Assembly (NCBI RefSeq): GCF_002498315.1
Contig: NZ_DAGX01000002.1
Span: forward strand, 126,808 to 190,807
Length of the DNA stretch: 64,000 bases
Direction: 5' to 3'
Origin: Methanofollis sp. UBA420
Lineage (GTDB): Archaea; Halobacteriota; Methanomicrobia; Methanomicrobiales; Methanofollaceae
Shown: positions 8,544 to 16,481 of the stretch, piece by piece
Layout: every line of letters starts with the position of its first letter
Position numbering within the stretch: the first letter of the stretch is position 1
Notes under the pieces: generated by a model
Databases searched by the model: none
Seen by the model: only the letters and a program-made list of their open reading frames with translations
Told to the model about the DNA's origin: nothing
Program-made: the position numbers and the translations under genes

Positions 8544-9560
8544 ATGATACGGTCCAGAGAGTACGATTATGATGACAAAAAAACTGTGACGCCTCCTGCT
8601 GGAGGAGATGGCTTCGACTTTCGCACATTCCGGCACATCCTGCGGATCGAGGGGCTCATTCCTTTTACCGGGTGTGCAATTCTCATCGGGTTTGCCGCGG
8701 CGCTATGGGAAGTCGGTTTTTCAGGCGCTGACTGGCGCTTATTTGGTATCGCGGTTGTCGCAGTTCTCTTCGTCCACATCGATGCCCACATCTGGAATGA
8801 TATCATGGATCTCGAGGTAGACCGGCGTGAAAAGAGCAGGGAAACGAAACGTGACCGGCCCCTCGTCTATGGGTGGGCTACTGTCGGCGATTACAGGAAG
8901 ATGTCCGCGATTATCACGGTCCTGGTGGTGGTCCTCACCGCATACCTGACGATGCAGCGGATTTTGATCCCACTCCTGTTTATCATGGGATTTTTTTTCG
9001 ATTATGGCTATAATCATCCCCGCATCGCGCTGGGGCACCAGCCCTATACCGAATGGTACATTTTTCCCTGGCTGGTCGTCGGCGTGACGGTGACGATCGT
9101 CTATGCCGCGACCGGCATATTCTCTCTCCTGGCCTTCATCCTGTCGCTCCTGCACGGCCTGACGGTGACCTGTTTCGCGGTATCGATGATGCGTCGGGAC
9201 GTACATTCCGACCGGTTGGGGGGGAAAAAGACATCTTCCGTCGTGTCTCCGGAGATCCCGCACGCCACGGTGTACGGCATCGTTACCTTGCTTGTGTCCG
9301 TCCTGATGTTCTACCCTCTTGTTTCCATTCTCGGCAGTACGGAGTTCGCATATCTTCTTATCCTCACAACGGCCGTTATCGCAGCGATGAACACGGTTTG
9401 CGGGGCAAGAATTGATCAACTGTGCACCCGCGCGTTGTACTCCGTTTATCCTGATTTCGAGTCGAAAGCCAACACGTTAATGTTGCAGCAGGTGGGAGCA
9501 TCGATGGTCCATGCCGTGGCGATCACCGTGATCGTACTGACGTCCGGGGGGATTGTATGA
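8544..9560 (+). CDS. UbiA-family prenyltransferase
   Basis: About 338 residues with eight to nine hydrophobic helices. The first aspartate-rich motif NDIMDLEVD fits the UbiA consensus NDxxDxxxD and is followed by KRDRPLVYG, typical of the family; the second Asp-rich motif is weaker (DRRDVHSD-like region near RRDVHSDRLGG). Family members attach isoprenoid chains to aromatic or glycerol-phosphate acceptors in the membrane. Its stop overlaps the ATG of a geranylgeranyl-reductase-like gene (ATGA at 9557-9560), suggesting that the prenyl product is then reduced. The start is uncertain because the frame is open well upstream; ATG 8544 precedes the first conserved block by about 35 residues. Confidence 0.85.
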   Translation: MIRSREYDYDDKKTVTPPAGGDGFDFRTFRHILRIEGLIPFTGCAILIGFAAALWEVGFSGADWRLFGIAVVAVLFVHIDAHIWNDIMDLEVDRREKSRETKRDRPLVYGWATVGDYRKMSAIITVLVVVLTAYLTMQRILIPLLFIMGFFFDYGYNHPRIALGHQPYTEWYIFPWLVVGVTVTIVYAATGIFSLLAFILSLLHGLTVTCFAVSMMRRDVHSDRLGGKKTSSVVSPEIPHATVYGIVTLLVSVLMFYPLVSILGSTEFAYLLILTTAVIAAMNTVCGARIDQLCTRALYSVYPDFESKANTLMLQQVGASMVHAVAITVIVLTSGGIV

Positions 9561-10615
9561 ACGTTGCGATTGCAGGTGCCGGGATCGCCGGCGGGTATCT
9601 GGCCGGGCTTCTCGAACAGAGAGGGATCTCGCCGGATGTCTATGACGGCCGGGGACATGCCACTCGCTGTACATGCCGTTCGTGCGGGTGGGGTGCGCCG
9701 ACGGGTATCGGACCGTACCTCGCCGATGTCGGCCTCGACCTGGACGACTACCTCATCGAACCCATGTCCCCCATGGATTTTGATGGCCTTGTGGCCACGA
9801 CGCCCCTTTGCACCGTACATAAACCCTGGCTTCTCCAGGATCTCACGAGATCTGTCCGATTGAAGCGGCAGGATCTGGTGCCGGAGAAGGCAGAGGACTA
9901 TGATATTGTGGTGGATGCGACCGGGATCAACCGGGCTCTCCTTCCTCCCTGCAGGTCCGACCTGACGCTCCCGACGCTGCAGCACCGGGTAATCGTGGAA
10001 TCCAGAGGGAGCGAGCGCCTCGGAGCGGGGGTGTACGGGAACCGGATACCGGGACTCGGGTACCTGTGGATCTTTCCTCTCGGACACGATCACTATCATA
10101 TCGGCATTGGCGGTATCGGCCGTATCCAGCACGATAGCCTTCTGGAACGGTTTTATCGGGATGCGTCCGGGCAGTTTTCATTCACCCGGCAATGCGGCTG
10201 TCATGGTCTCGTCCGGGTCGCTTCTCCGTATTACTCGACGCCCTTCTCTGTCAGAAAGACGCGGAGCGACGGTTCGCCCCAGGTGATCATTGGTGTCGGC
10301 GAATCGATAGGGACCGTGTCGCCGTTCACGGGAGAAGGAATTGTTTATTCTCTGGAATGTGCAAGACTTCTGGCAGATTCCTGGCCGGACCCTGAGGACT
10401 ATACCAGATCGGTGCTGGGCCGGTTCGCCTGGATGAAAAAAGAGCGGGAAACGCTCGATTATCTTCTCTCGCCCGAAGGAAAGAGCGGGCCGAGGCTGCG
10501 GGATCGATGGAGGTTTTTCCGCAATGCTCGTCGTTCCGGGATCGGACTTCCCATGCTGGAGGCTTTCAAGCGGATGGGCAGCCTTTCGCAATGGTTGGAG
10601 GGCCCGGATGTATGA
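9557..10615 (+). CDS. FAD-dependent oxidoreductase, geranylgeranyl reductase-like
   Basis: 352 residues beginning with the dinucleotide-binding motif GAGIAGG at residues 7-13. A cysteine-rich CTCRSCGWG block occurs near residue 37 where archaeal geranylgeranyl reductases carry a conserved Cys-Gly-x-Gly element, and the signature YLWIFP appears in the substrate-binding sheet. VGESIGTVSPFTGEGI is the C-terminal FAD-contact motif (GD/E-x6-P-x2-GEG). Such enzymes saturate isoprenoid chains of archaeal lipids or quinone-like compounds. It is translationally coupled to the UbiA prenyltransferase just upstream. The pair could make a prenylated lipid or cofactor distinct from the core membrane lipids; the product is unknown. 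Confidence 0.85.
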   Translation: MNVAIAGAGIAGGYLAGLLEQRGISPDVYDGRGHATRCTCRSCGWGAPTGIGPYLADVGLDLDDYLIEPMSPMDFDGLVATTPLCTVHKPWLLQDLTRSVRLKRQDLVPEKAEDYDIVVDATGINRALLPPCRSDLTLPTLQHRVIVESRGSERLGAGVYGNRIPGLGYLWIFPLGHDHYHIGIGGIGRIQHDSLLERFYRDASGQFSFTRQCGCHGLVRVASPYYSTPFSVRKTRSDGSPQVIIGVGESIGTVSPFTGEGIVYSLECARLLADSWPDPEDYTRSVLGRFAWMKKERETLDYLLSPEGKSGPRLRDRWRFFRNARRSGIGLPMLEAFKRMGSLSQWLEGPDV

Positions 10616-10775
10616 TCAATAATGATTCAGGTACGATCTCCCCACTGATATCTGGCGTGTCTCGTGCGGCAGGCCTGTTCTTTCCCGTCACTTTTTGCCG
10701 GCGGGATCGAAAGCAGAAGGATGCTCAACGGGTCGAGGAGTCACGAATATAGCGTTTCACGCCCGATCTGTACTC

Positions 10776-12278
10776 ATGTACTCATACATGGCGCTCACCC
10801 TCGAAATCGTGCTTGTCGGCATAGCGTTGCTCTTCCTGATCAGCATCATCGCAAACAAGTTCTCTGAGCGTCTCGGCGTCCCCGCCCTCCTTATCTTCCT
10901 CATTGTCGGGATGCTGGCGGGTTCGGAGGGCCCGGGCGGGATCCCGTTCGACGACCCCGTGATTGCGCAGGCCATCGGGATTATTGCGCTTGCCTACATC
11001 CTCTTCTCGGGCGGCCTCAACACGAAGTGGGAACAGATCCAGCCTGTGCTCTGGCCGGGGATCGCCCTCTCTACCCTCGGCGTCGTCCTGACTGCAGTCC
11101 TGCTCGGCGCATTTGCCGTCCTGGTCCTCGGGTTCTCCCCGCTTACGGGCCTTCTCCTCGGTGCGGTCGTCTCGTCCACCGATGCGGCTGCAGTCTTTTC
11201 AGTCCTGCGGATGGCACGAGCGCGCCTGAAAGGAAACCTGCGGCCGTTCCTCGAACTGGAGTCGGGGAGCAACGACCCGATGGCGGTCCTTCTCACCACC
11301 GGCATTATCGGCCTCATCCTCACCCCGGGATCGTCGATCTTCTCCCTCGTCCCGATGTTCGTGCAGCAGATGGCGGTCGGCAGCATGCTCGGCTACGTGA
11401 TGGGCATGGTCCTTGTGTCTCTCGTCAACCGTATCAGACTTGAGTCCGAAGGGCTGTACCCCGTGCTCACCCTGACCATAGTGCTGTTGACCTACGGGCT
11501 GACCTCCACACTCGGAGGAAACGGGTTTATCGCGGTCTATGTCGCTGGCCTTGTCATGGGCAACAGCACCTTCGTTTACAGGAAAAGTCTGGTCCAGTTC
11601 CACGACGGGATCGCATGGCTGATGCAGATCGTGATGTTCCTTGCACTGGGTTTGCTCGTCTTCCCCTCGCAGCTCGCTCTGGCGGTCGTTCCGGGCCTGC
11701 TCGCCGCTCTCTTCCTGATCCTGGTCGCACGGCCGGTTGCTGTCCTGGTCACGCTGCTCCCCTGGAAGATGCCGATGAACGAGAAGATCCTGGTCTCGTG
11801 GGTGGGACTGCGGGGGGCCGTCCCGATCATCCTCGCGACTTATCCCCTCGTGGCAGGAGTGCCCGGTGCGGACCTGATTTTTAATATGGTCTTTTTCATC
11901 GTCATCGTCTCGGCGCTGGTCCACGGGACATCGATCCCCGCCGTCGCCCGTCGGCTCGGTCTCGCCGCCCCGGTCGAAGAACCGCTCAAACTCTCGCGGG
12001 AGTTCGAGGCGGAATCCGATACTCCGAGCAAAATGCTCGACCTGGTCATCCCCCCGGACTCCCCGGCTGTGGGAAAGCAGGTCGTCGACCTGGGGTTGCC
12101 GAAAGGTGCCCTTATCATTCTCATGCAGAAAGGGAAGAACCGCTTTGTCCCGGGCGGCAGCACCGTCATCGGGGCCGGCGATACGCTCCTCTTCCTGACG
12201 ACGGAGGACCTGGTGGATGAGGTTCGTGCCAGATTGGTCGGGACGGAGGGGGAGGTGTCGATGCAGACAGGGGAGTGA
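10776..12278 (+). CDS. Potassium/proton antiporter, CPA1/NhaP2-type with RCK_C domain
   Basis: About 500 residues. The first 390 form a 12-13-helix cation/proton antiporter with the motifs FLIVGMLAGSEGPGGI, LFSGGL, SSTDAAAVFSVLR and ELESGSNDPMAVLL, whose Asp residues are the ion and proton ligands of this class. Residues from about 420 onward form a TrkA-C/RCK_C domain (VIPPDSPAVGKQVVDLGLPKG...GGSTVIGAGDTLLFL), typical of bacterial NhaP2/CvrA potassium/proton antiporters gated by a ligand. ATG 10776 is the likely start; a second ATG lies at 10788. It is probably monocistronic and helps in potassium and pH homeostasis. Confidence 0.9.
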   Translation: MYSYMALTLEIVLVGIALLFLISIIANKFSERLGVPALLIFLIVGMLAGSEGPGGIPFDDPVIAQAIGIIALAYILFSGGLNTKWEQIQPVLWPGIALSTLGVVLTAVLLGAFAVLVLGFSPLTGLLLGAVVSSTDAAAVFSVLRMARARLKGNLRPFLELESGSNDPMAVLLTTGIIGLILTPGSSIFSLVPMFVQQMAVGSMLGYVMGMVLVSLVNRIRLESEGLYPVLTLTIVLLTYGLTSTLGGNGFIAVYVAGLVMGNSTFVYRKSLVQFHDGIAWLMQIVMFLALGLLVFPSQLALAVVPGLLAALFLILVARPVAVLVTLLPWKMPMNEKILVSWVGLRGAVPIILATYPLVAGVPGADLIFNMVFFIVIVSALVHGTSIPAVARRLGLAAPVEEPLKLSREFEAESDTPSKMLDLVIPPDSPAVGKQVVDLGLPKGALIILMQKGKNRFVPGGSTVIGAGDTLLFLTTEDLVDEVRARLVGTEGEVSMQTGE

Positions 12279-12289
12279 GAGTCCTGCCG

Positions 12290-13001
12290 CCCCGCACTCC
12301 GTCGAGAAGAGTGTCGATTACAGCAACCTCTCCTGGAGCGACGCCTTCGGGGAGGCGATCAACGCCACGTTCCAGAAACAGCGTTTTCCGAACCGGGCGC
12401 CTGTCGGCACGGAGGCGGCCGTCGGGTTCGTCCCCCGCACCGTCACCCTCACCGCGGCGGACAACGGTTACGAAACCCTGGCCAGGACGAGCATCTTCCT
12501 CGGCTGCCAGGTGAACGATGGGAGGGCCGGGTCGTCAGGCGCCCTCAAGGCGGTGATCGCAAACGAGACTGTGACCGTCCGCACTCTTTCCGGAGGCTTC
12601 TATGAAGAGTCCTACGACGCCTACCAGCCATTCATGGCGGCGGTGAAGGGGGCGCTCTCTCACGCATTTTTCTCTCCCTTCACCGGAGTGGCAGGTACCA
12701 GAAGTTTGATATCCCCGTCGTGCATGGTCTCTTCTCTATGCTGCACACCCGCGAGATCATCAGGAAGATCTGGGACGCACAGGGCTACGGAAACCTTGCC
12801 GTCTGGGAGGACGGCACGACCGCCGTCATCGCCCCGGGCGAGACGCCGGAGAAGAACGGAAAGCCGCCCCTTGCGATCTTCAAGCCCATTCCCCTTGTGG
12901 GAGGGTTTTCGATGCTGGACTTTGCCACCCACGACGCCGCACTGCTGGAGCACGTCGAGACGACGATCAGGGAGGCCGGGGTGGAGATCGAGCGGGATTG
13001 A
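12290..13001 (+). pseudogene. Broken gene of unknown family, frameshift near 12690
   Basis: Two consecutive open stretches in different frames look like parts of one soluble protein. The first (12290 to about 12690) reads VDYSNLSWSDAFGEAINATF and on through FMAAVKGALSHAFFSPFTG; the second (about 12690-13001) reads RYQKFDIPVVHGLFSMLHTR and ends IREAGVEIERD. Base composition and codon use in both match neighbouring coding DNA, and neither half has a good start of its own. A one-base indel at about 12680-12695 would join them. The 5' end abuts the antiporter stop without a clear start codon, so the gene may also be truncated there. I do not recognise the family. Confidence 0.55.
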
Positions 13002-13218
13002 GGGGGCGTGTTCCCCCTCGATGTGGTACCGGAAGCGTTCATGAACGGTCTTCTCTGATCGGAACGTCCTTTCGCCGTGAGGCGGCATCTGCAGAGAGAG
13101 GGCATAACCCTCAATCGGAGTTTTTATAGTGTGCCGTTTCCCGCTATCATCTTTAGAAATTGCGAAATGCGGTATCAAATGATCGGGTTTTATCAGCACG
13201 AAAAATCCATCCCCCACT

Positions 13219-13695
13219 ATGAATAGATCGTCGTTTTTCCTCCTTGTTGCGGTTGTTCTCGGCCTGTTTCTCCTAACCGCCGGGTGCCTGCAGGCGCAGT
13301 CCGGACCCATCACGCCTGTCACCGGTGCGGCAACCCCCTCGCCGGAGGTCACATCGCCCTCCACCCCTGACATCGTCGGGGTCTGGACAGGCACGTCGAG
13401 CGGGCACATCAAGACCGTGGGGTTCCGTGAGAGTGCTGCCCACCGGTACACCATCACGGCACAGAATGGATCAGCCTTTACCGGCTATAAGGAGTATACA
13501 AAGGCGGACGGCGTCAGGTATTCGGAGAACTTCTCCGGCGTCATCACCTCTGACGGGGAGATCTCCATCATCGATCACGACGACGGCTCCGCACTCGGCG
13601 AGTTCATCGGACAAGATGAGATCGAACTCCGGTACATCGAGAACGAGGACACTGCGGTGGCCCTCCTCTTCCATCTGAAGAGGGAGAAGAACTGA
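13219..13695 (+). CDS. Small secreted lipoprotein, unknown function
   Basis: 158 residues with a clear signal peptide and lipobox LTAGC (Cys at about residue 23), followed by a Pro/Thr/Ser-rich linker and a compact beta-rich domain that begins IVGVWTGTSSGH and contains two short repeats of the type GVI...DGEISII and GEFIGQDEIEL. Such lipocalin-like domains with a WxGT opening are common in surface lipoproteins of Methanomicrobiales. No partner gene is obvious; the neighbours on either side are a broken gene and a toxin-antitoxin pair. Exported and membrane-anchored is well supported; ligand is unknown. Confidence 0.8.
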   Translation: MNRSSFFLLVAVVLGLFLLTAGCLQAQSGPITPVTGAATPSPEVTSPSTPDIVGVWTGTSSGHIKTVGFRESAAHRYTITAQNGSAFTGYKEYTKADGVRYSENFSGVITSDGEISIIDHDDGSALGEFIGQDEIELRYIENEDTAVALLFHLKREKN

Positions 13696-13718
13696 TTTTT
13701 CCCCTTCTCTTTTTTCGA

Positions 13719-13991
13719 TCAGTATTTCCGATACACTGTACGCCGATGTCCCACCTCGATCACGTGGATGACCATCACGTCGTCGACGATGGTGAGGATG
13801 GCGCGGTATTCGCCGACCCTGAGAGAGTAAAATGGCGGGTTCTGTCCTCCCTGTATCTTCTTCACATGCCTCTTCGGGTCCGTCTCCCCGGCGAGCGACA
13901 TCAGTTCTTCACCGATCGCGAGGGCGTAGTCCTTCGGGATACGCTTGATGTCACGGCGGGCCGTCGCGGAGAAGAAGACGCGGTAACTCAT
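13719..13991 (-). CDS. RelE/ParE-type toxin
   Basis: A 90-residue protein with the RelE/ParE fold signature: MSYRVFFSATARRDIKRIPK at the N-terminus, the central FYSLRVGEYRAIL strand-turn with the conserved Arg-x-Gly-x-Tyr-Arg pattern, and a C-terminal VIEVGHRRTVYRKY rich in basic residues (catalytic region in RelE mRNA interferases). The start ATG overlaps the stop of the upstream antitoxin-like gene (ATGA at 13988-13991), the standard antitoxin-then-toxin order. Expected to cleave ribosome-bound mRNA when free of antitoxin; whether it is active is not tested here. Confidence 0.88.
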   Translation of the reverse strand: MSYRVFFSATARRDIKRIPKDYALAIGEELMSLAGETDPKRHVKKIQGGQNPPFYSLRVGEYRAILTIVDDVMVIHVIEVGHRRTVYRKY

Positions 13992-14257
13992 TCGTCTTTC
14001 AGCTCCGCCATGACCTGTTCAAGGGTATAGACCCGACCCTTTTTGATATCTTCGAGAGACTCCTCGATGGCCTTGATGGTGGCGTCGCTGAGGGGTTCGT
14101 CATCGACTGCCATCTCCACAAGCCGCTCGATCACGTCGGTGTAGGATTCCCTGGGGTGGACCTTGAGAGAGTCCAGGCGGTGCTTGAGGGGGACCCTGAT
14201 CTTGATGGTGGTGGTGTCGGTGGCAGTGGGCATACCTGAGTATGCGGAGGTATCCAT
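13988..14257 (-). CDS. Antitoxin partner of the RelE-type toxin (ribbon-helix-helix-like)
   Basis: About 89 residues. The middle reads TTTIKIRVPLKHRLDSLKVH followed by ESYTDVIERLVEMA, the pattern of archaeal VapB/RHH-type antitoxins (DUF7557-like) in which a beta strand is followed by two helices and binds operator DNA. The acidic C-terminal half (DEPLSDATIKAIEESLEDIKKGRVYTLEQVMAEL) should wrap the toxin. Two starts are possible: ATG 14257, used here, and ATG 14233, which keeps the whole RHH domain. Neither has a strong ribosome-binding site. A TACTAA/TTAGTA motif cluster lies upstream at 14410-14452. Confidence 0.8.
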   Translation of the reverse strand: MDTSAYSGMPTATDTTTIKIRVPLKHRLDSLKVHPRESYTDVIERLVEMAVDDEPLSDATIKAIEESLEDIKKGRVYTLEQVMAELKDE

Positions 14258-14409
14258 GATGAAGGTTATGATCGTCTGTATCGATCTCTTCTGAAAGGGG
14301 AGAAGAACTGTTCCTTCTCTTTTTTCACGGTACGGAGAGGCATGAAGCCTCTCGATCACCGCTCTCTGTCCTCCTCTCCCCGCAGGTTGCACATTTCGTT
14401 GAAGATGAA

Positions 14410-14452
14410 ATACTAATTTTGCATATTTTAGTAGTTCGTTAGTATTTCTGGG
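14410..14452. promoter_or_regulatory. AT-rich element with repeated TACTAA/TTAGTA half-sites
   Basis: In the short spacer between the MATE exporter and the toxin-antitoxin pair, TACTAA and TTAGTA face each other around TTTTGCATAT, and a further TTAGTA follows after 5 bases. The arrangement is an inverted repeat plus an extra half-site in otherwise GC-rich DNA. It could be an operator for the toxin-antitoxin unit, whose transcript would start to its left, or part of the exporter's 3' region. Only the motif is seen; the role is inferred. Confidence 0.35.
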
Positions 14453-14473
14453 TGGGGGAGGAAAGGGCGGAGG

Positions 14474-15862
14474 TCAGGGAGATACACCTGTCCGTGTCGA
14501 ACCGCCCTCGTTCGCGGGAAATACTCGCGTGATCGCCCTCCTTACCCCGATATAGGCCAGCACCGGATCGGCGAGGAAGGAGATCGTATAGAACATCATC
14601 ACGCTCGTAAAGGTGGCCGGAATAAAGCCCAATTTTACCAGGGCCACATAGGGCAGGATCATGCCGATGTTCACGAAGCAGGCGATATAGAAGATGTAGC
14701 GTGTCTGGCCCGTCCCGTAAAACACGCTTCTCAGGACCGTGCCGATTCCAAAGCCGATATAGGGGATGATCAGCCACCAGAATGTTTCGGTGGAGTATTT
14801 CACCATCTCGGGGTTCGGATTGAAGAAGGCAGAGATGTTTTCCCAGTACAGAACCCCGATCAGTGCGATCGCGACCATGATCGCGATCACGAGGATCATC
14901 GACGTGATCACGACGTTCTTGGCCTCACGGTACTTTTTCTCGCCGAAGTAGTTCCCGACGACGACGCTCGTCCCCTCCCCGAGTGCGAGGACCGGGATGA
15001 GGAGCGTCCACATTACCCACATGGCGAGCCCGTAGCCGCCGAACTCGTTGGTGCCGATGACGTTCAGCACGAGGAGCAGGCCCATGTACCCCACGTTGCG
15101 CACGAGGGAGTCGAGACCGGTCCACCCTCCGATTTTGAACAGCGGGACGACATTTTCCTTCCACGTTGTCGAGGCGATGGTCACCCAGTCCAGATGAAGC
15201 AGGTGAAGGGTATAGAGGAGCGATATCACCATCAGGGCGATCTTCGATATCACGTACCCGATTGCCACGCCCTGTATGCCGAGGTGGAGCGAGAGGGAGG
15301 TGTTCGAGATGAGGAAGAGGTCGAGGATCATGTTGAGGATGACCGAGACGAGGACAAGGTAGAGCGCCTCCCTGCCCTTCTGCATGGACTTGATGGCGAT
15401 GAGGAAGAGGTAGGCCACGGCCTCGAATGGGAGGGCGACCGACTTCAACACAAGATATTGTGTGGTCATCCGGACGATCTCGATGGGTGTCCCGATCGTC
15501 GACACGAACTCCGATGTGAAGAGGAGGACGATCGAGGTGACGATCAGGGCAAAGGTCACATGCAGGATCAGCCCTGCTTTTAAGATGGAGATGACTCTTT
15601 CGCGGTTGTGATAGTTCTGTGCAATCAAAGCCAGTATCCCGAATGGTATCGCTTCGTTGACAATTTCGATCGTCACGGCGATGAACTCGTATTGCTCCGT
15701 GATTGCCAGGGCGTCAAAACTGATCTGGCCGATCCAGTAGACATTGGTGAGTTCGTAGAGCCTGGGAATGAGCATGGCGAGGATCAAAAAGCCGATGAAG
15801 TGCCATGGATAGGCGCGTGTGATGGTCTCCCACTGATTTTTCATTGATTGGTAAATTGACAC
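14474..15862 (-). CDS. MATE-family multidrug/toxin exporter
   Basis: 462 residues with about twelve hydrophobic helices in two homologous halves, matching the MATE (multi antimicrobial extrusion) family. Typical segments include WIGQISFDALAITEQYEF, the LFKIGGWTGLDSLVRN start of the second half and an ALGEGTSVVVGNYFGE motif. MATE proteins export cationic compounds using sodium or proton gradients. The GTG start at 15862 is preceded by GGTGAT with five bases spacing and adds six residues before an alternative ATG at 15844. It is transcribed alone, beside a low-GC region. The exported compound is unknown. Confidence 0.88.
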   Translation of the reverse strand: MSIYQSMKNQWETITRAYPWHFIGFLILAMLIPRLYELTNVYWIGQISFDALAITEQYEFIAVTIEIVNEAIPFGILALIAQNYHNRERVISILKAGLILHVTFALIVTSIVLLFTSEFVSTIGTPIEIVRMTTQYLVLKSVALPFEAVAYLFLIAIKSMQKGREALYLVLVSVILNMILDLFLISNTSLSLHLGIQGVAIGYVISKIALMVISLLYTLHLLHLDWVTIASTTWKENVVPLFKIGGWTGLDSLVRNVGYMGLLLVLNVIGTNEFGGYGLAMWVMWTLLIPVLALGEGTSVVVGNYFGEKKYREAKNVVITSMILVIAIMVAIALIGVLYWENISAFFNPNPEMVKYSTETFWWLIIPYIGFGIGTVLRSVFYGTGQTRYIFYIACFVNIGMILPYVALVKLGFIPATFTSVMMFYTISFLADPVLAYIGVRRAITRVFPANEGGSTRTGVSP

Positions 15863-16481
15863 GATAAATCACCAGAATGTGTAATGGGCATACATTGTGG
15901 AATTATTTGACGAAAAATGGTTTTATTTTATTCTGATTTGTTATCGGATATTTAATCGGGGAGAGAATCATCTTTTATACGAGATCTATCGAAGAAAAAG
16001 AGATCTTCAAGAACATCGCCCGGAGAGGGAGAGGATCAGATGTCCCTGAGGGATGATCGTGTGATCGGATCCGGCATGGATTTCGTCTCCGATATTTTGA
16101 GAATTGATCCCTGGGGGTACGGGAGGGGCGATTTCGTTCCCGGTAATCGGGATACTTATAGTCCTGTTCGTTGGGATAGGTGTGAATGGTGATGAAGACG
16201 GCATCGAAGGTGCTGTTCAGCGATTGGAACCGTGCGGTATAGGATCGTGTTTGTTCACCTTTGTCCCGAAGACCTAAAGATTGAAGGCTCTGATCCTGAG
16301 AGCATCGTTGATTGCGTTTCAGGGAAACGCGTTGACTAGGGGGGTTATGGTGTCCAGTGCAGGTGGGCTAGAGGTGCTGCCGAAAAGTTCTCCTGGTTGA
16401 TGTCGAGTCGAAAACGGAGATGCTGCACCCTGCAGTTACTCTGAAAGGTGCTGGGGTTTATCGGGTGGTTTGTAGAATAAT
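15863..16481. other. Gene-free, lower-GC spacer beside the accessory block
   Basis: No supported coding region was found in these 619 bases. The part near the MATE gene (15863-15990) is AT-rich with TATA-like stretches and probably contains that gene's promoter. Near 16310 the short inverted repeat GCGTTTCAGGGAAACGC occurs. Small open stretches between 16200 and 16440 have no recognisable similarity and could be decayed mobile DNA, but nothing supports a specific claim. The segment marks the left edge of the compositionally distinct SIR2-TPR block. Confidence 0.4.
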
